DNA of 14,588 bases, taken from an uncultured Aliarcobacter sp. GTDB lineage: Bacteria; Campylobacterota; Campylobacteria; Campylobacterales; Arcobacteraceae. Positions 1 to 6,068 of the stretch are shown here, piece after piece (position 1 is the first letter of the stretch; each line of letters starts with the position of its first letter). A program made the translations under genes and the position numbers. A model generated the notes under the pieces. That model had not been told where the DNA came from and made no database searches. It worked only from the letters and a program-made list of their open reading frames with translations. The stretch is from positions 1 through 14,588 of the forward strand of contig CANRCH010000033.1 in the NCBI GenBank assembly GCA_947629065.1, read 5' to 3'.

Positions 1-1
1 A

Positions 2-1177
2 CGAGCTGGAATTGAGATTGTTCCAACTGTTGGAGTAGTTTCAAATTTAGACAAAAAAAGAGATGTAGAGCTAGAGCTTACAACTGATATTAATAGAGTT
101 TTAGAAGATGATAGTATTGATATTGTTGTTGAGCTTATGGGTGGAGTTGAGAAACCTTATGAGATTGTAAAAAAGGCTTTAGAAAAAGGAAAAGCAGTGG
201 TTACTGCAAATAAAGCACTTTTGGCATATCATAGATACGAACTTCAAGAACTTGCAGGAGATACACCTTTTGAGTTTGAAGCTTCAGTTGCTGGTGGAAT
301 TCCAATAATAAATGCCCTAAGAGATGGATTAAGTGCAAATAATATCACATCTCTTCAAGGAATTATGAACGGAACTTGTAACTATATGCTTACAAAAATG
401 ATAAACGAAGGTGCAAGTTACGATGCTATTTTAAAAGAAGCTCAAGATTTAGGTTATGCTGAAGCAGATCCTACTTTTGATGTAGGTGGTTTTGATACAG
501 CTCACAAACTTCTAATTCTTGGTTCTATTGCTTATGGAATAGATGTAAAACCTGAAGATATTTTAATAGAGGGTATTCAAAATATAAAACAAACAGATAT
601 AGAGTTTGCAAAAGAGTTTGAGTACAATATAAAGCTTCTTGGAATTGCAAAAAAAGTTGATAATCAAATAGAATTAAGAGTTCATCCTGTTTTAATTCCA
701 CAAGATAAAATGATAGCAAAAGTTGATGGAGTTATGAACGGAGTTTCAGTAATTGGCGATAAAGTTGGTGAAACTATGTATTATGGAGCAGGAGCTGGTG
801 GAGATGCAACTGCAAGTGCTGTAATTGCAAATATAATTGATATTGCACGAAAAGGCAAAGGTTCTCCAATGCTAGGCTTTGAAAAACAAGTAGGAACAAA
901 ACCAACTTTAATGCCAAAAGATGAGATAAAAACAAAATATTACCTAAGACTTGAAGTTGCAGATAAAAGTGGAACTTTAGCAAAAGTTGCAAAAGTTTTT
1001 GGTGACAATGAAATCTCAATAGAAAATATGATGCAAAAATCAAAAAAAGAACAAAAAGCAAACCTACTTCTTACAACTCACACTTGTGTTGAAAAAGATA
1101 TTTTAAAAGCTATAAATGAGCTTGAAAACTCTGGAGTAGTTCTTAAAAAACCTGCGATGATAAGAATAGAAGATTAA
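2..1177 (+). CDS. hom: Homoserine dehydrogenase, 5' end outside the window
   Basis: Reduces L-aspartate 4-semialdehyde to L-homoserine with NAD(P)H, at the branch leading to threonine and methionine; cytosolic. The frame is open from the first bases of the window, so the ATG at 137 is internal; 391 codons are visible. About 30 N-terminal residues, which would carry the GxGxxG nucleotide-binding loop, are missing. Visible hallmarks are the tail of the Rossmann fold (DIVVELMGG), the KAVVTANKALLA segment, the NGTCNYML motif and the substrate-site stretch GYAEADPTFDVGGFDTAHK. A C-terminal ACT domain begins near YYLRLEVADKSGTLAKVAKV; in this family it usually mediates threonine feedback. The stop codon overlaps a hairpin (1166-1189). 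The family assignment is firm. Confidence 0.96.
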   Translation, partial: RAGIEIVPTVGVVSNLDKKRDVELELTTDINRVLEDDSIDIVVELMGGVEKPYEIVKKALEKGKAVVTANKALLAYHRYELQELAGDTPFEFEASVAGGIPIINALRDGLSANNITSLQGIMNGTCNYMLTKMINEGASYDAILKEAQDLGYAEADPTFDVGGFDTAHKLLILGSIAYGIDVKPEDILIEGIQNIKQTDIEFAKEFEYNIKLLGIAKKVDNQIELRVHPVLIPQDKMIAKVDGVMNGVSVIGDKVGETMYYGAGAGGDATASAVIANIIDIARKGKGSPMLGFEKQVGTKPTLMPKDEIKTKYYLRLEVADKSGTLAKVAKVFGDNEISIENMMQKSKKEQKANLLLTTHTCVEKDILKAINELENSGVVLKKPAMIRIED

Positions 1178-1189
1178 GTAATCTTCTAT
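1166..1189 (+). terminator. Hairpin overlapping the hom stop codon (left copy)
   Basis: Perfect 10-bp stem ATAGAAGATT / AATCTTCTAT with a 4-base loop (1176-1179). The hom TAA (1175-1177) straddles stem and loop. No T-run follows directly, so it would be a weak intrinsic terminator as it stands. It is nearly identical to the hairpin at 3404-3425 beyond the restriction-modification genes (see findings). Confidence 0.6.
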
Positions 1190-1199
1190 CTATTAGTTA

Positions 1200-1224
1200 A
1201 AAACATTACAATATGCAATGTTTT
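1200..1224 (+). promoter_or_regulatory. Inverted repeat and candidate promoter ahead of the methyltransferase
   Basis: AAAACATT (1200-1207) pairs perfectly with AATGTTTT (1217-1224) across a 9-base loop. The loop side includes TACAAT (1207-1212), which fits a -10 element, and the region is T/A-rich as is usual for sigma-70 promoters in this phylum. A later TATATT (around 1236) could be an alternative -10. The dyad could be an operator for the restriction-modification genes or a transcript hairpin; the sequence alone does not decide. Confidence 0.3.
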
Positions 1225-1263
1225 CTGATACTTTTTATATTTTTAGATATAGTTACAATTAAA

Positions 1264-1268
1264 AGGAG
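1264..1268 (+). promoter_or_regulatory. Ribosome binding site of the methyltransferase
   Basis: AGGAG lies 5 bases ahead of the ATG at 1274. It supports that start over the internal in-frame ATG at 1346, which has no comparable site. Confidence 0.7.
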
Positions 1269-1273
1269 TTATT

Positions 1274-2278
1274 ATGACAAAATTTGAAAATAGCTATATT
1301 GAACAAAACAAAATTATAGATAAACAAAATAAAAATTTTAAGAATATGACTCTAAAAGCAATAGATTTATTTGCTGGAATTGGTGGAATTAGACTTGGTT
1401 TTAGTGAAGCTTTTAAAGATAATATTGAGTTTGTATTTTCAAGTGAAATAGACAAATATGCACAACAAACATATTATGCAAATTTTGGTGAAGTTCCACA
1501 TGGAGATATTACAAAAATAGATGAAAAAAATATTCCACCTCATGATATTATACTAGCAGGTTTTCCTTGTCAGGCATTTAGTATAGCAGGAAAGCGTCTA
1601 GGTTTTGAAGATACAAGAGGAACACTTTTTTTTGATGTAGCTAGAATTGCAACTTATCATAAACCAAAAATAATATTCTTGGAGAATGTAAAAGGTTTTG
1701 TAAATCATGATAAAGGAAATACTTTTAAAGTAGTAAAACAGACTTTAGAAGATTTAGGATATAAAGTTTTTTCACAAGTTTTAAATGCCAAAGATTTTGG
1801 AGTTCCACAAAATAGAGAGAGAATTTATATAGTTGCTTTGTTAGATAATATTAAATTTGAGTTTCCTAAGAATTTAGAAAATTGTGATTCAATTCAATCA
1901 AAACTAGAAAAAAAAGTAGATGAAAAATATTATTATAATAATAAGCCTCTATATGAAAAAATAAAAGATGATATTGTAGATAAAACTTCTATTTATCAAT
2001 GGAGAAGAAAATATGTACGAGAAAATAAAAGTGGAGTTTGCCCAACCTTAACAGCAAATATGGGAACAGGTGGACACAATGTTCCTATAATCAAAGACGA
2101 TAAAGGAATAAGAAAACTAACTCCAAGAGAGTGTGCAAATTTTCAAGGTTTTCCTAGTAGTTTTAAATTCGCAAATTTATCAGATGGACAACTTTATAAG
2201 CAGTGTGGAAATAGTGTTGTTGTAGCAGTTATAAAAGAGATTGCAGAGTCAATAAATAACTCAATTCAAGGAAGATAG
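1274..2278 (+). CDS. Type II DNA (cytosine-5-)-methyltransferase
   Basis: Transfers a methyl group from S-adenosylmethionine to C5 of cytosine in a specific site, protecting host DNA from the partner endonuclease. The canonical C5-MTase motifs appear in order: motif I DLFAGIGG (31-38), motif IV with catalytic Cys99 in PCQ, motif VI ENV (137-139), motif VIII QNRER (179-183), motif IX RKLTPRECANFQGFP (280-294) and motif X GNSVVV (312-317). The target-recognition segment (about 190-275) is short and ends in CPTLTANMGTGGHNVPI, so this is a mono-specific HhaI-sized enzyme (334 residues). About 24 lysine/asparagine-rich residues precede motif I. The gene abuts the downstream endonuclease gene with no gap, forming a two-gene operon. 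The enzyme class is certain; the target sequence cannot be read from here. Confidence 0.96.
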   Translation: MTKFENSYIEQNKIIDKQNKNFKNMTLKAIDLFAGIGGIRLGFSEAFKDNIEFVFSSEIDKYAQQTYYANFGEVPHGDITKIDEKNIPPHDIILAGFPCQAFSIAGKRLGFEDTRGTLFFDVARIATYHKPKIIFLENVKGFVNHDKGNTFKVVKQTLEDLGYKVFSQVLNAKDFGVPQNRERIYIVALLDNIKFEFPKNLENCDSIQSKLEKKVDEKYYYNNKPLYEKIKDDIVDKTSIYQWRRKYVRENKSGVCPTLTANMGTGGHNVPIIKDDKGIRKLTPRECANFQGFPSSFKFANLSDGQLYKQCGNSVVVAVIKEIAESINNSIQGR

Positions 2279-3400
2279 GTGTTTTTTAATTTACAAGAGA
2301 AATATCAAAAAGATGAATATGAAAAATTTCTAAAAATTGTTGGAACATTATCAAATTTATTTTCAGAGTCAGTAACTCCATATTTGTATTATAGAGTTGC
2401 TGAAAAGATATTTTGTAAAGCATTTAAAGCAGAAGATTTATCAAGAAGTGATGTATCAGCTGATGCAAAAAAAGATACTTTAGGAGTAGGATTAAAGACT
2501 TTTTTAGAGGGAAATAAAAAAACTTTTCAAAAAGTTGCTGAATTTGGTGGAGATAAAAAGTTATTTGAAAACTTATCTAAAGAGAAGATGATTTTAAAAA
2601 TAGCAGAGCTTAGAAATAGTAGAATAGATTTTACTCAAAGAGTTCATAATATAGAGAAATCTATATATCATTGTGTGATTAGAGATAGTGGAAAATTTAA
2701 GATTTTTGAAGAAAATATGGGCTTCATAAATATTGATAAAATTAAAAATATAAAAGAGAACAAAGGTTCTATCTCTTTTAACGATGATAAAGAAGAATAC
2801 TCTTTTTTAACTTCAAAAAATACTCTAACAAAAAGATTTGAAACAGAGAATATATGCTATGAATTTCCTATAAAAATTTTAGAAAACCCACTTGATATTT
2901 TAGAAGATTGTTTAGGAAATCTTAAAGAGTTAGATTTTAATCAAAATCATCATAGCTATGAGACAGTTTATCTGCCTTTATATGGAAGAAGTCATATAGT
3001 AAGTGAAAGAAGTGGCTTAAACCAATGGAATGCAAGAGGTAGAAAGAGAGATTATAATGAGGTATATATTCCAATTCCCGCAATTATTCATAATCTTTAT
3101 CCAGATTTTTTTCCAGCAAGAGATAAAATATTTAATTTAAAATTACCAAATGGCAAAACAATGCAATCAAAAGTTTGTCAAGATGGAAATAAAGCTTTGA
3201 TGTCAAATCCAAATTCAGAGCTTGGAAATTGGATACTTAGAGATGTTTTAAAATTAGAAGAAGGAGAGCTTTTAACTTATGAAAAATTACAAATTTTAGG
3301 AATAGATTCTGTAAGAATTGATAAAATAAGTGATTTAGAATTTGAGATAAATTTCTCTTTAAGCGGTAGTTATGATAAGTTTATAAATATTAATAGCTAA
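2279..3400 (+). CDS. Candidate type II restriction endonuclease with B3-like C-terminal domain
   Basis: Probably cuts the unmethylated site recognised by the upstream methyltransferase. Evidence is mainly context: a 373-residue cytosolic protein starting with GTG immediately after the methyltransferase TAG, with an AAGGAAG ribosome site at 2268-2274 inside the upstream gene. The N-terminal part is helical; its most conserved-looking block is SDVSADAKKDTLGVGLKTF (57-75), followed by QKVAEF (84-89). Asp58, Asp62, Lys73 and Glu88 are candidate catalytic residues. This resembles a diverged PD-(D/E)XK site, but the usual (D/E)xK is read here as GLK. No PLD-type HxK and no HNH or GIY-YIG motif was seen. 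The C-terminal half (about 230-330: YGRSH, GLNQWNARGRKRDYNEVYIPIP, FFPARDKIF, KALMSNPNSELGNWILRDVL) resembles the B3-like DNA-binding domains of BfiI/NgoFVII-type enzymes. The role is likely; the exact family and specificity are not settled. Confidence 0.78.
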   Translation: MFFNLQEKYQKDEYEKFLKIVGTLSNLFSESVTPYLYYRVAEKIFCKAFKAEDLSRSDVSADAKKDTLGVGLKTFLEGNKKTFQKVAEFGGDKKLFENLSKEKMILKIAELRNSRIDFTQRVHNIEKSIYHCVIRDSGKFKIFEENMGFINIDKIKNIKENKGSISFNDDKEEYSFLTSKNTLTKRFETENICYEFPIKILENPLDILEDCLGNLKELDFNQNHHSYETVYLPLYGRSHIVSERSGLNQWNARGRKRDYNEVYIPIPAIIHNLYPDFFPARDKIFNLKLPNGKTMQSKVCQDGNKALMSNPNSELGNWILRDVLKLEEGELLTYEKLQILGIDSVRIDKISDLEFEINFSLSGSYDKFININS

Positions 3401-3403
3401 TAG

Positions 3404-3425
3404 TAGAAGATTAAAAAATCTTCTA
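3404..3425. terminator. Bidirectional hairpin between convergent genes (right copy)
   Basis: Perfect 9-bp stem TAGAAGATT / AATCTTCTA with an AAAA loop (3413-3416), followed by TTTATT on the plus strand. It lies 3 bases after the endonuclease stop, and its right arm contains the stop of the convergent hydrolase gene (TAG on the minus strand, 3423-3425). It can serve both strands. It is a near copy of the hairpin at the end of hom. Confidence 0.7.
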
Positions 3426-4493
3426 TTTATTGTATAAATATTCTAAAAATGCACTATCTTTGAAAAACTGATATTTTTTGATTAATCCATTTTTAAACTC
3501 TATAAAGACCATAAAATCTGTATCATAAATCTCTTTGTTTTTTAGTATTTCATATTTTAAATAACCTTTTACAAAGACTCTATTTTCTTCTTCGCCTATA
3601 ACTTGAATATCAAAATTTAAAGTTTTGTAATATTCATTCAGATGAGAAAAAAAGCTCATCAACTCTTTTTTACCTTTATATTTTCCATATAGCTCTGGTA
3701 AAGTAGGACTAGACTCTTTTACAGCTAAATACTCTATATTTTCATCTACAAAACTTAAAGCTTTTTCTATATTTTTATCTTTTAAAGCTTTATAGAAATT
3801 TTTTACAATATCTTTCTTGTCTATATTTACTTTTGAGTTTAAGAAATCTTTTGTAGAGATACTTTCTCCAAAATGATGAACTATATTTTTAAGAAAAAAT
3901 TCTTTTTCTTCTTTTGTAAAACTACTTGTTGCATCATTTATAACTATTGCATTGTAACCTTTATCGTGAGCTTCTCTAAAAGTTGATTCTACACAAACAT
4001 TTGTAGCAAAACCTGTCATATATAGAGTTTTTATACCATTATTTCTTAAGATACTATCCAAATTTGAACCAGCAAAACCACTAGCTCCCAATCTTCCACT
4101 TACAACAAATTCATCATCTTTTGGGATAAAATCTTTATGAAAACTCTTTTTATCGCCTTGCCAAGTCATAACTTGAGGGATAACTGCTCTTAAACCATAT
4201 TTTGCACCATTTCCAAACTCTTTATAATCATCACTTAAAACCAATGGTATATGAATTACTTTTATACCAGTTTTTCTTGCATACTCCAAAGCCTCTTTAG
4301 AATTTTTTATAGAATCTTCAAATTGTTTCTTGTCTTTCATAAAACTATAAAGTTTAGATTTCTCATCTAACCACTCATTTTGATACTCAATTAGTAACAA
4401 AGCTGAACTTTTTGTATCTATCTTTTGCATTTTATTCTCCTTTGAATATAGATTTATCACTAAAAATAGTGTTAGTAAAATTTTTCTTGTCAT
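3423..4493 (-). CDS. Isochorismatase-like cysteine hydrolase fused to a SnoaL/NTF2-like domain
   Basis: A 356-residue two-domain protein. Residues about 25-215 have the isochorismatase/cysteine-hydrolase fold: SALLLIEYQNEW, GRLGASGFAGSNLDSILR, and TGFATNVCVESTFREAHDKGY with the nucleophile Cys167. The usual catalytic Asp is Glu36 here, and the position of the usual catalytic Lys reads VSGR (131-134), so the D-K-C triad is altered. Residues about 226-352 look like a SnoaL/NTF2-like domain (VKNFYKALKDKNIEKALSF, FKNGLIKKYQFF). Substrate and reaction are unknown. The first start (4493) adds a signal-peptide-like segment (TRK then ILLTLFLVINLY). A second in-frame ATG at 4430 (Met22) has its own strong ribosome site and gives a leaderless cytosolic protein. 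The gene is divergent from a MerR-type regulator whose likely operators sit in the shared spacer. Family confident; localisation and activity uncertain. Confidence 0.88.
   Translation of the reverse strand: MTRKILLTLFLVINLYSKENKMQKIDTKSSALLLIEYQNEWLDEKSKLYSFMKDKKQFEDSIKNSKEALEYARKTGIKVIHIPLVLSDDYKEFGNGAKYGLRAVIPQVMTWQGDKKSFHKDFIPKDDEFVVSGRLGASGFAGSNLDSILRNNGIKTLYMTGFATNVCVESTFREAHDKGYNAIVINDATSSFTKEEKEFFLKNIVHHFGESISTKDFLNSKVNIDKKDIVKNFYKALKDKNIEKALSFVDENIEYLAVKESSPTLPELYGKYKGKKELMSFFSHLNEYYKTLNFDIQVIGEEENRVFVKGYLKYEILKNKEIYDTDFMVFIEFKNGLIKKYQFFKDSAFLEYLYNK
4428..4443 (-). promoter_or_regulatory. Internal ribosome binding site and second start of the hydrolase
   Basis: On the minus strand this reads AAAGGAGAATAAAATG, a good Shine-Dalgarno (GGAG, 4437-4440) 6 bases before an in-frame ATG (Met22). 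It matches the initiation region of the first start at 4491-4506 in 15 of 16 bases. Translation from here yields a protein without the hydrophobic leader. Confidence 0.6.
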
Positions 4494-4506
4494 TTTATTT
4501 TCCTTT
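4491..4506 (-). promoter_or_regulatory. First ribosome binding site and start of the hydrolase
   Basis: On the minus strand this reads AAAGGAAAATAAAATG, with AAGG at 4502-4505. It initiates the form carrying the signal-like leader. Confidence 0.55.
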
Positions 4507-4507
4507 T

Positions 4508-4524
4508 TTGTAGATTAGTTACAA
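4508..4524. promoter_or_regulatory. MerR-type operator candidate, distal copy
   Basis: TTGTAGATTAGTTACAA: the dyad TTGTA-N7-TACAA, equal to the copy at 4558-4574 in 16 of 17 bases, with starts exactly 50 bp apart. It lies just ahead of the first hydrolase ribosome site, in its expected 5' untranslated region. MerR-family dimers typically bind such short dyads; binding by the adjacent regulator is inferred. Confidence 0.55.
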
Positions 4525-4556
4525 TAATTGCTGAAAATTTAATATAATCTTCCTTA

Positions 4557-4586
4557 ATTGTAGATTAATTACAAAATATGTACAAT
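4557..4586. promoter_or_regulatory. Overlapping face-to-face promoters of hydrolase and MerR genes
   Basis: Plus strand: TTGTAG (4558-4563), 17-base spacer, TACAAT (4581-4586), directed at the regulator. Minus strand: TTGTAC (complement of 4580-4585), 17-base spacer, TACAAT (complement of 4557-4562), directed at the hydrolase. The -35 of each overlaps the -10 of the other. Spacing is canonical, although promoters in this phylum often lack a strong -35. Start points are not determined. Confidence 0.45.
4558..4574. promoter_or_regulatory. MerR-type operator candidate, promoter copy
   Basis: TTGTAGATTAATTACAA: TTGTA-N7-TACAA. It covers the -35 and much of the spacer of the apparent regulator promoter, and the -10 plus spacer of the hydrolase promoter. 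This is where a MerR-family protein is expected to sit. Confidence 0.6.
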
Positions 4587-4609
4587 ATGCTACAATATAA
4601 GGAGATAAA

Positions 4610-4918
4610 ATGTTTGAAGAATTATTTGACCCAAATTTAGTATCAAAACTACTAGTAACAATTGGAGATGTTTCAGAAGTTACACAAATTCCACAAAGAA
4701 AGCTTAGATATTGGGAAGATAAAGGAATTATTCAATCCTCTTGCCAAAAAGATGGAACTACAAGAAAATATGATTATGTAAATATCAAGAAAATAATTTT
4801 AATCAAGGAGCTTATGGACGAAGGTTTTACTTTGGAAGCATCTGTAAAAAAAGTAGAAGAACGAGTTGAAAAACTTCAAAATGCTTTTAATAAGTTAAAA
4901 GATAAAAATGAAAACTAA
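4610..4918 (+). CDS. Short MerR-family transcriptional regulator
   Basis: DNA-binding regulator of 102 residues. The winged helix-turn-helix begins near residue 15 (LVTIGDVSEVTQIPQRKLRYWEDKGII), with the family-typical LRYWEDKG at 32-39, the wing TTRKY (50-54) and the second helix pair LIKELMDEGFTLEASVKKV. It ends in a charged, probably coiled-coil dimerisation helix (82-98). No effector-binding domain follows, so it is the minimal HspR-like size class and not a metal sensor of the classical MerR type; Cys45 is the only cysteine. AAGGAG (4599-4604) precedes the ATG. It is divergent from the hydrolase gene, which it probably controls along with itself through the paired dyads. Confidence 0.9.
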   Translation: MFEELFDPNLVSKLLVTIGDVSEVTQIPQRKLRYWEDKGIIQSSCQKDGTTRKYDYVNIKKIILIKELMDEGFTLEASVKKVEERVEKLQNAFNKLKDKNEN

Positions 4919-4946
4919 AGCTTAATTCTTAAATAGCTTTAGTTTT
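4911..4946. terminator. Long hairpin ending the MerR gene, probably bidirectional
   Basis: Perfect 12-bp stem AAAACTAAAGCT (4911-4922) / AGCTTTAGTTTT (4935-4946) with a 12-base loop, ending in a T-rich arm. The regulator's stop (4916-4918) is inside the left arm. The minus-strand gene ending at 4957 is also served by the complementary A/T arms. Confidence 0.75.
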
Positions 4947-4956
4947 AACAATAGTA

Positions 4957-5226
4957 TTAAAAATTAATATCTATTAATTCTCTTTTAAATAGCTCTTGAT
5001 TTAGTTTTTTTATAGCTGTTTGATAAGTTTTTTCAACTCTTTCTGAGTCATTTTCTTTTAATAAAGTCATAACTTCTTCCAAAGTTTGTCCCTCTTCAAA
5101 TGCTGCAAATATTTTGAACTCTTTTTTTGTAAATTTTCTTTTAAGAACCTCTATTAATTCATCTTCTTGTTTTAAAGTTCCTACAAGTTTTACTATATGT
5201 TTTGTTATTGAGTTTGTGAAATTCAC
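4957..5226 (-). CDS. Small helical protein of unknown function downstream of surE
   Basis: I do not recognise a named family. The protein is charged and almost entirely helical. A stretch near the C-terminus (LKRKFTKKEFKIFAAFEEG, TLEEVMTLLKENDSERVEKT, IKKLNQELFKREL) resembles in rhythm the helix-turn-helix of sigma region 4, but that is only a resemblance. I chose the GTG at 5226 because AAAGGAAA lies a few bases upstream; this gives 89 residues. The frame stays open to an ATG at 5298 (113 residues) that would overlap the end of surE by 16 bases, but that ATG has only a weak ribosome site and adds a lysine-rich segment that looks like translated spacer. It is the last gene of the dnaE-surE direction and is probably cotranscribed with them. 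Confidence 0.7.
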   Translation of the reverse strand: MNFTNSITKHIVKLVGTLKQEDELIEVLKRKFTKKEFKIFAAFEEGQTLEEVMTLLKENDSERVEKTYQTAIKKLNQELFKRELIDINF

Positions 5227-5282
5227 ATTTTTCCTTTTTATAAATTTTATTTTTTTATCTAAAATAGCTTTAAGAATAAAGC

Positions 5283-6068
5283 CTACAATTGAATCCATTT
5301 TTCTAAACGGTCAATATCGTTATACGAAGTCATATCAAGCATAACAGGAGTAATAGATACAAATCCGTCTTTTGTAGCTTCAAAATCACAAGATTTATCA
5401 CTACTTTCTTTCCACATAAGTGGATGAAGTCCTATCCAATAATACTCTTCACCTCTTGGATTTTGGTGCCTTGAAGCATCGTTTCCATACTCTCTAAAAC
5501 CAGCTTTTGTGATTTTATAACCTTTGCAATCTTTTGCTTTTATTGGAGGAATATTAACATTTAAAAACTTTCTTTCATCTAATGGAAATTTCCCATCTTT
5601 TATCTTTAAAACAATATCTACAATAGTTTTACAAGCTAGCTCAAAATCATCAATAGTTTTTATATCCTGACATCTATCTTTGCACACTTGAGAAATTGCA
5701 ATTGCGGGAACTCCGTGTAAAACAGCCTCCATAGCAGCACTTGCAGTTCCACTATATGTAATATCTTCACCCATATTTGCACCAATATTTATACCACTTA
5801 TTACTAAATCTGGTTTGTAACCATTTTTAAAAAGATTTCCAAGTGCCAAATAGATACAATCGCTTGGCGTTGCATCATCTATTTTATAAAAGTCATCTTC
5901 AACACAAATCATTCTAAGTGGTCTATCTAAAGTTAGTGAATGTCCACAAGCTGATTTGTTTTTTGCAGGTGCAACAACACTAATTCTAGCATGTGGTTTT
6001 AATGCACGAATAAGTGCTTGAAGCCCAACTGCATAGTAACCATCATCATTTGTTAAAAGTATTTTCAT
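5283..6068 (-). CDS. surE: 5'/3'-nucleotidase SurE
   Basis: Metal-dependent phosphatase releasing phosphate from nucleoside 5'- and 3'-monophosphates; a cytosolic stress-survival enzyme. The 261-residue protein has the family N-terminus MKILLTNDDGY with metal ligands Asp8 and Asp9, Ser39 in NKSACGHSLT, and Asn94 in SGINIGANMGEDITYSGTASAA. The TPSDC motif (67-71) is present. The length is normal. The ATG overlaps the dnaE stop by one base (TAATG), implying translational coupling to the polymerase gene. Confidence 0.97.
   Translation of the reverse strand: MKILLTNDDGYYAVGLQALIRALKPHARISVVAPAKNKSACGHSLTLDRPLRMICVEDDFYKIDDATPSDCIYLALGNLFKNGYKPDLVISGINIGANMGEDITYSGTASAAMEAVLHGVPAIAISQVCKDRCQDIKTIDDFELACKTIVDIVLKIKDGKFPLDERKFLNVNIPPIKAKDCKGYKITKAGFREYGNDASRHQNPRGEEYYWIGLHPLMWKESSDKSCDFEATKDGFVSITPVMLDMTSYNDIDRLEKWIQL

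Noticed and set aside
525..1061. Minus-strand open frames within hom (525-719 and 774-1061)
   Set aside because: They are leucine/phenylalanine-rich complements of a well-conserved coding sequence, with no ribosome site or recognisable motif.
1178..1273. A controller (C) protein gene ahead of the restriction-modification genes
   Set aside because: The 96-base spacer is too short and contains no open frame; only a dyad and promoter-like words are present.
1274..1345. N-terminal extension of the methyltransferase as an autoregulatory helix-turn-helix
   Set aside because: Only about 24 lysine/asparagine-rich residues precede motif I, too few for the regulatory HTH extensions known in some C5-methyltransferases.
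1196..3403. An insertion sequence or integrative element carrying the restriction-modification genes
   Set aside because: No transposase, integrase, terminal inverted repeats or tRNA gene was seen; only the duplicated hairpin marks the edges.
4508..4574. The two 17-bp repeats as a short CRISPR-like array
   Set aside because: Only two units, each palindromic and placed within promoters; regulator binding sites explain them better.
5114..5344. Plus-strand open frame antisense to the small helical gene and the surE end
   Set aside because: It overlaps conserved minus-strand coding sequence, has phenylalanine/serine-rich composition typical of antisense A/T-rich frames, and has no start context.
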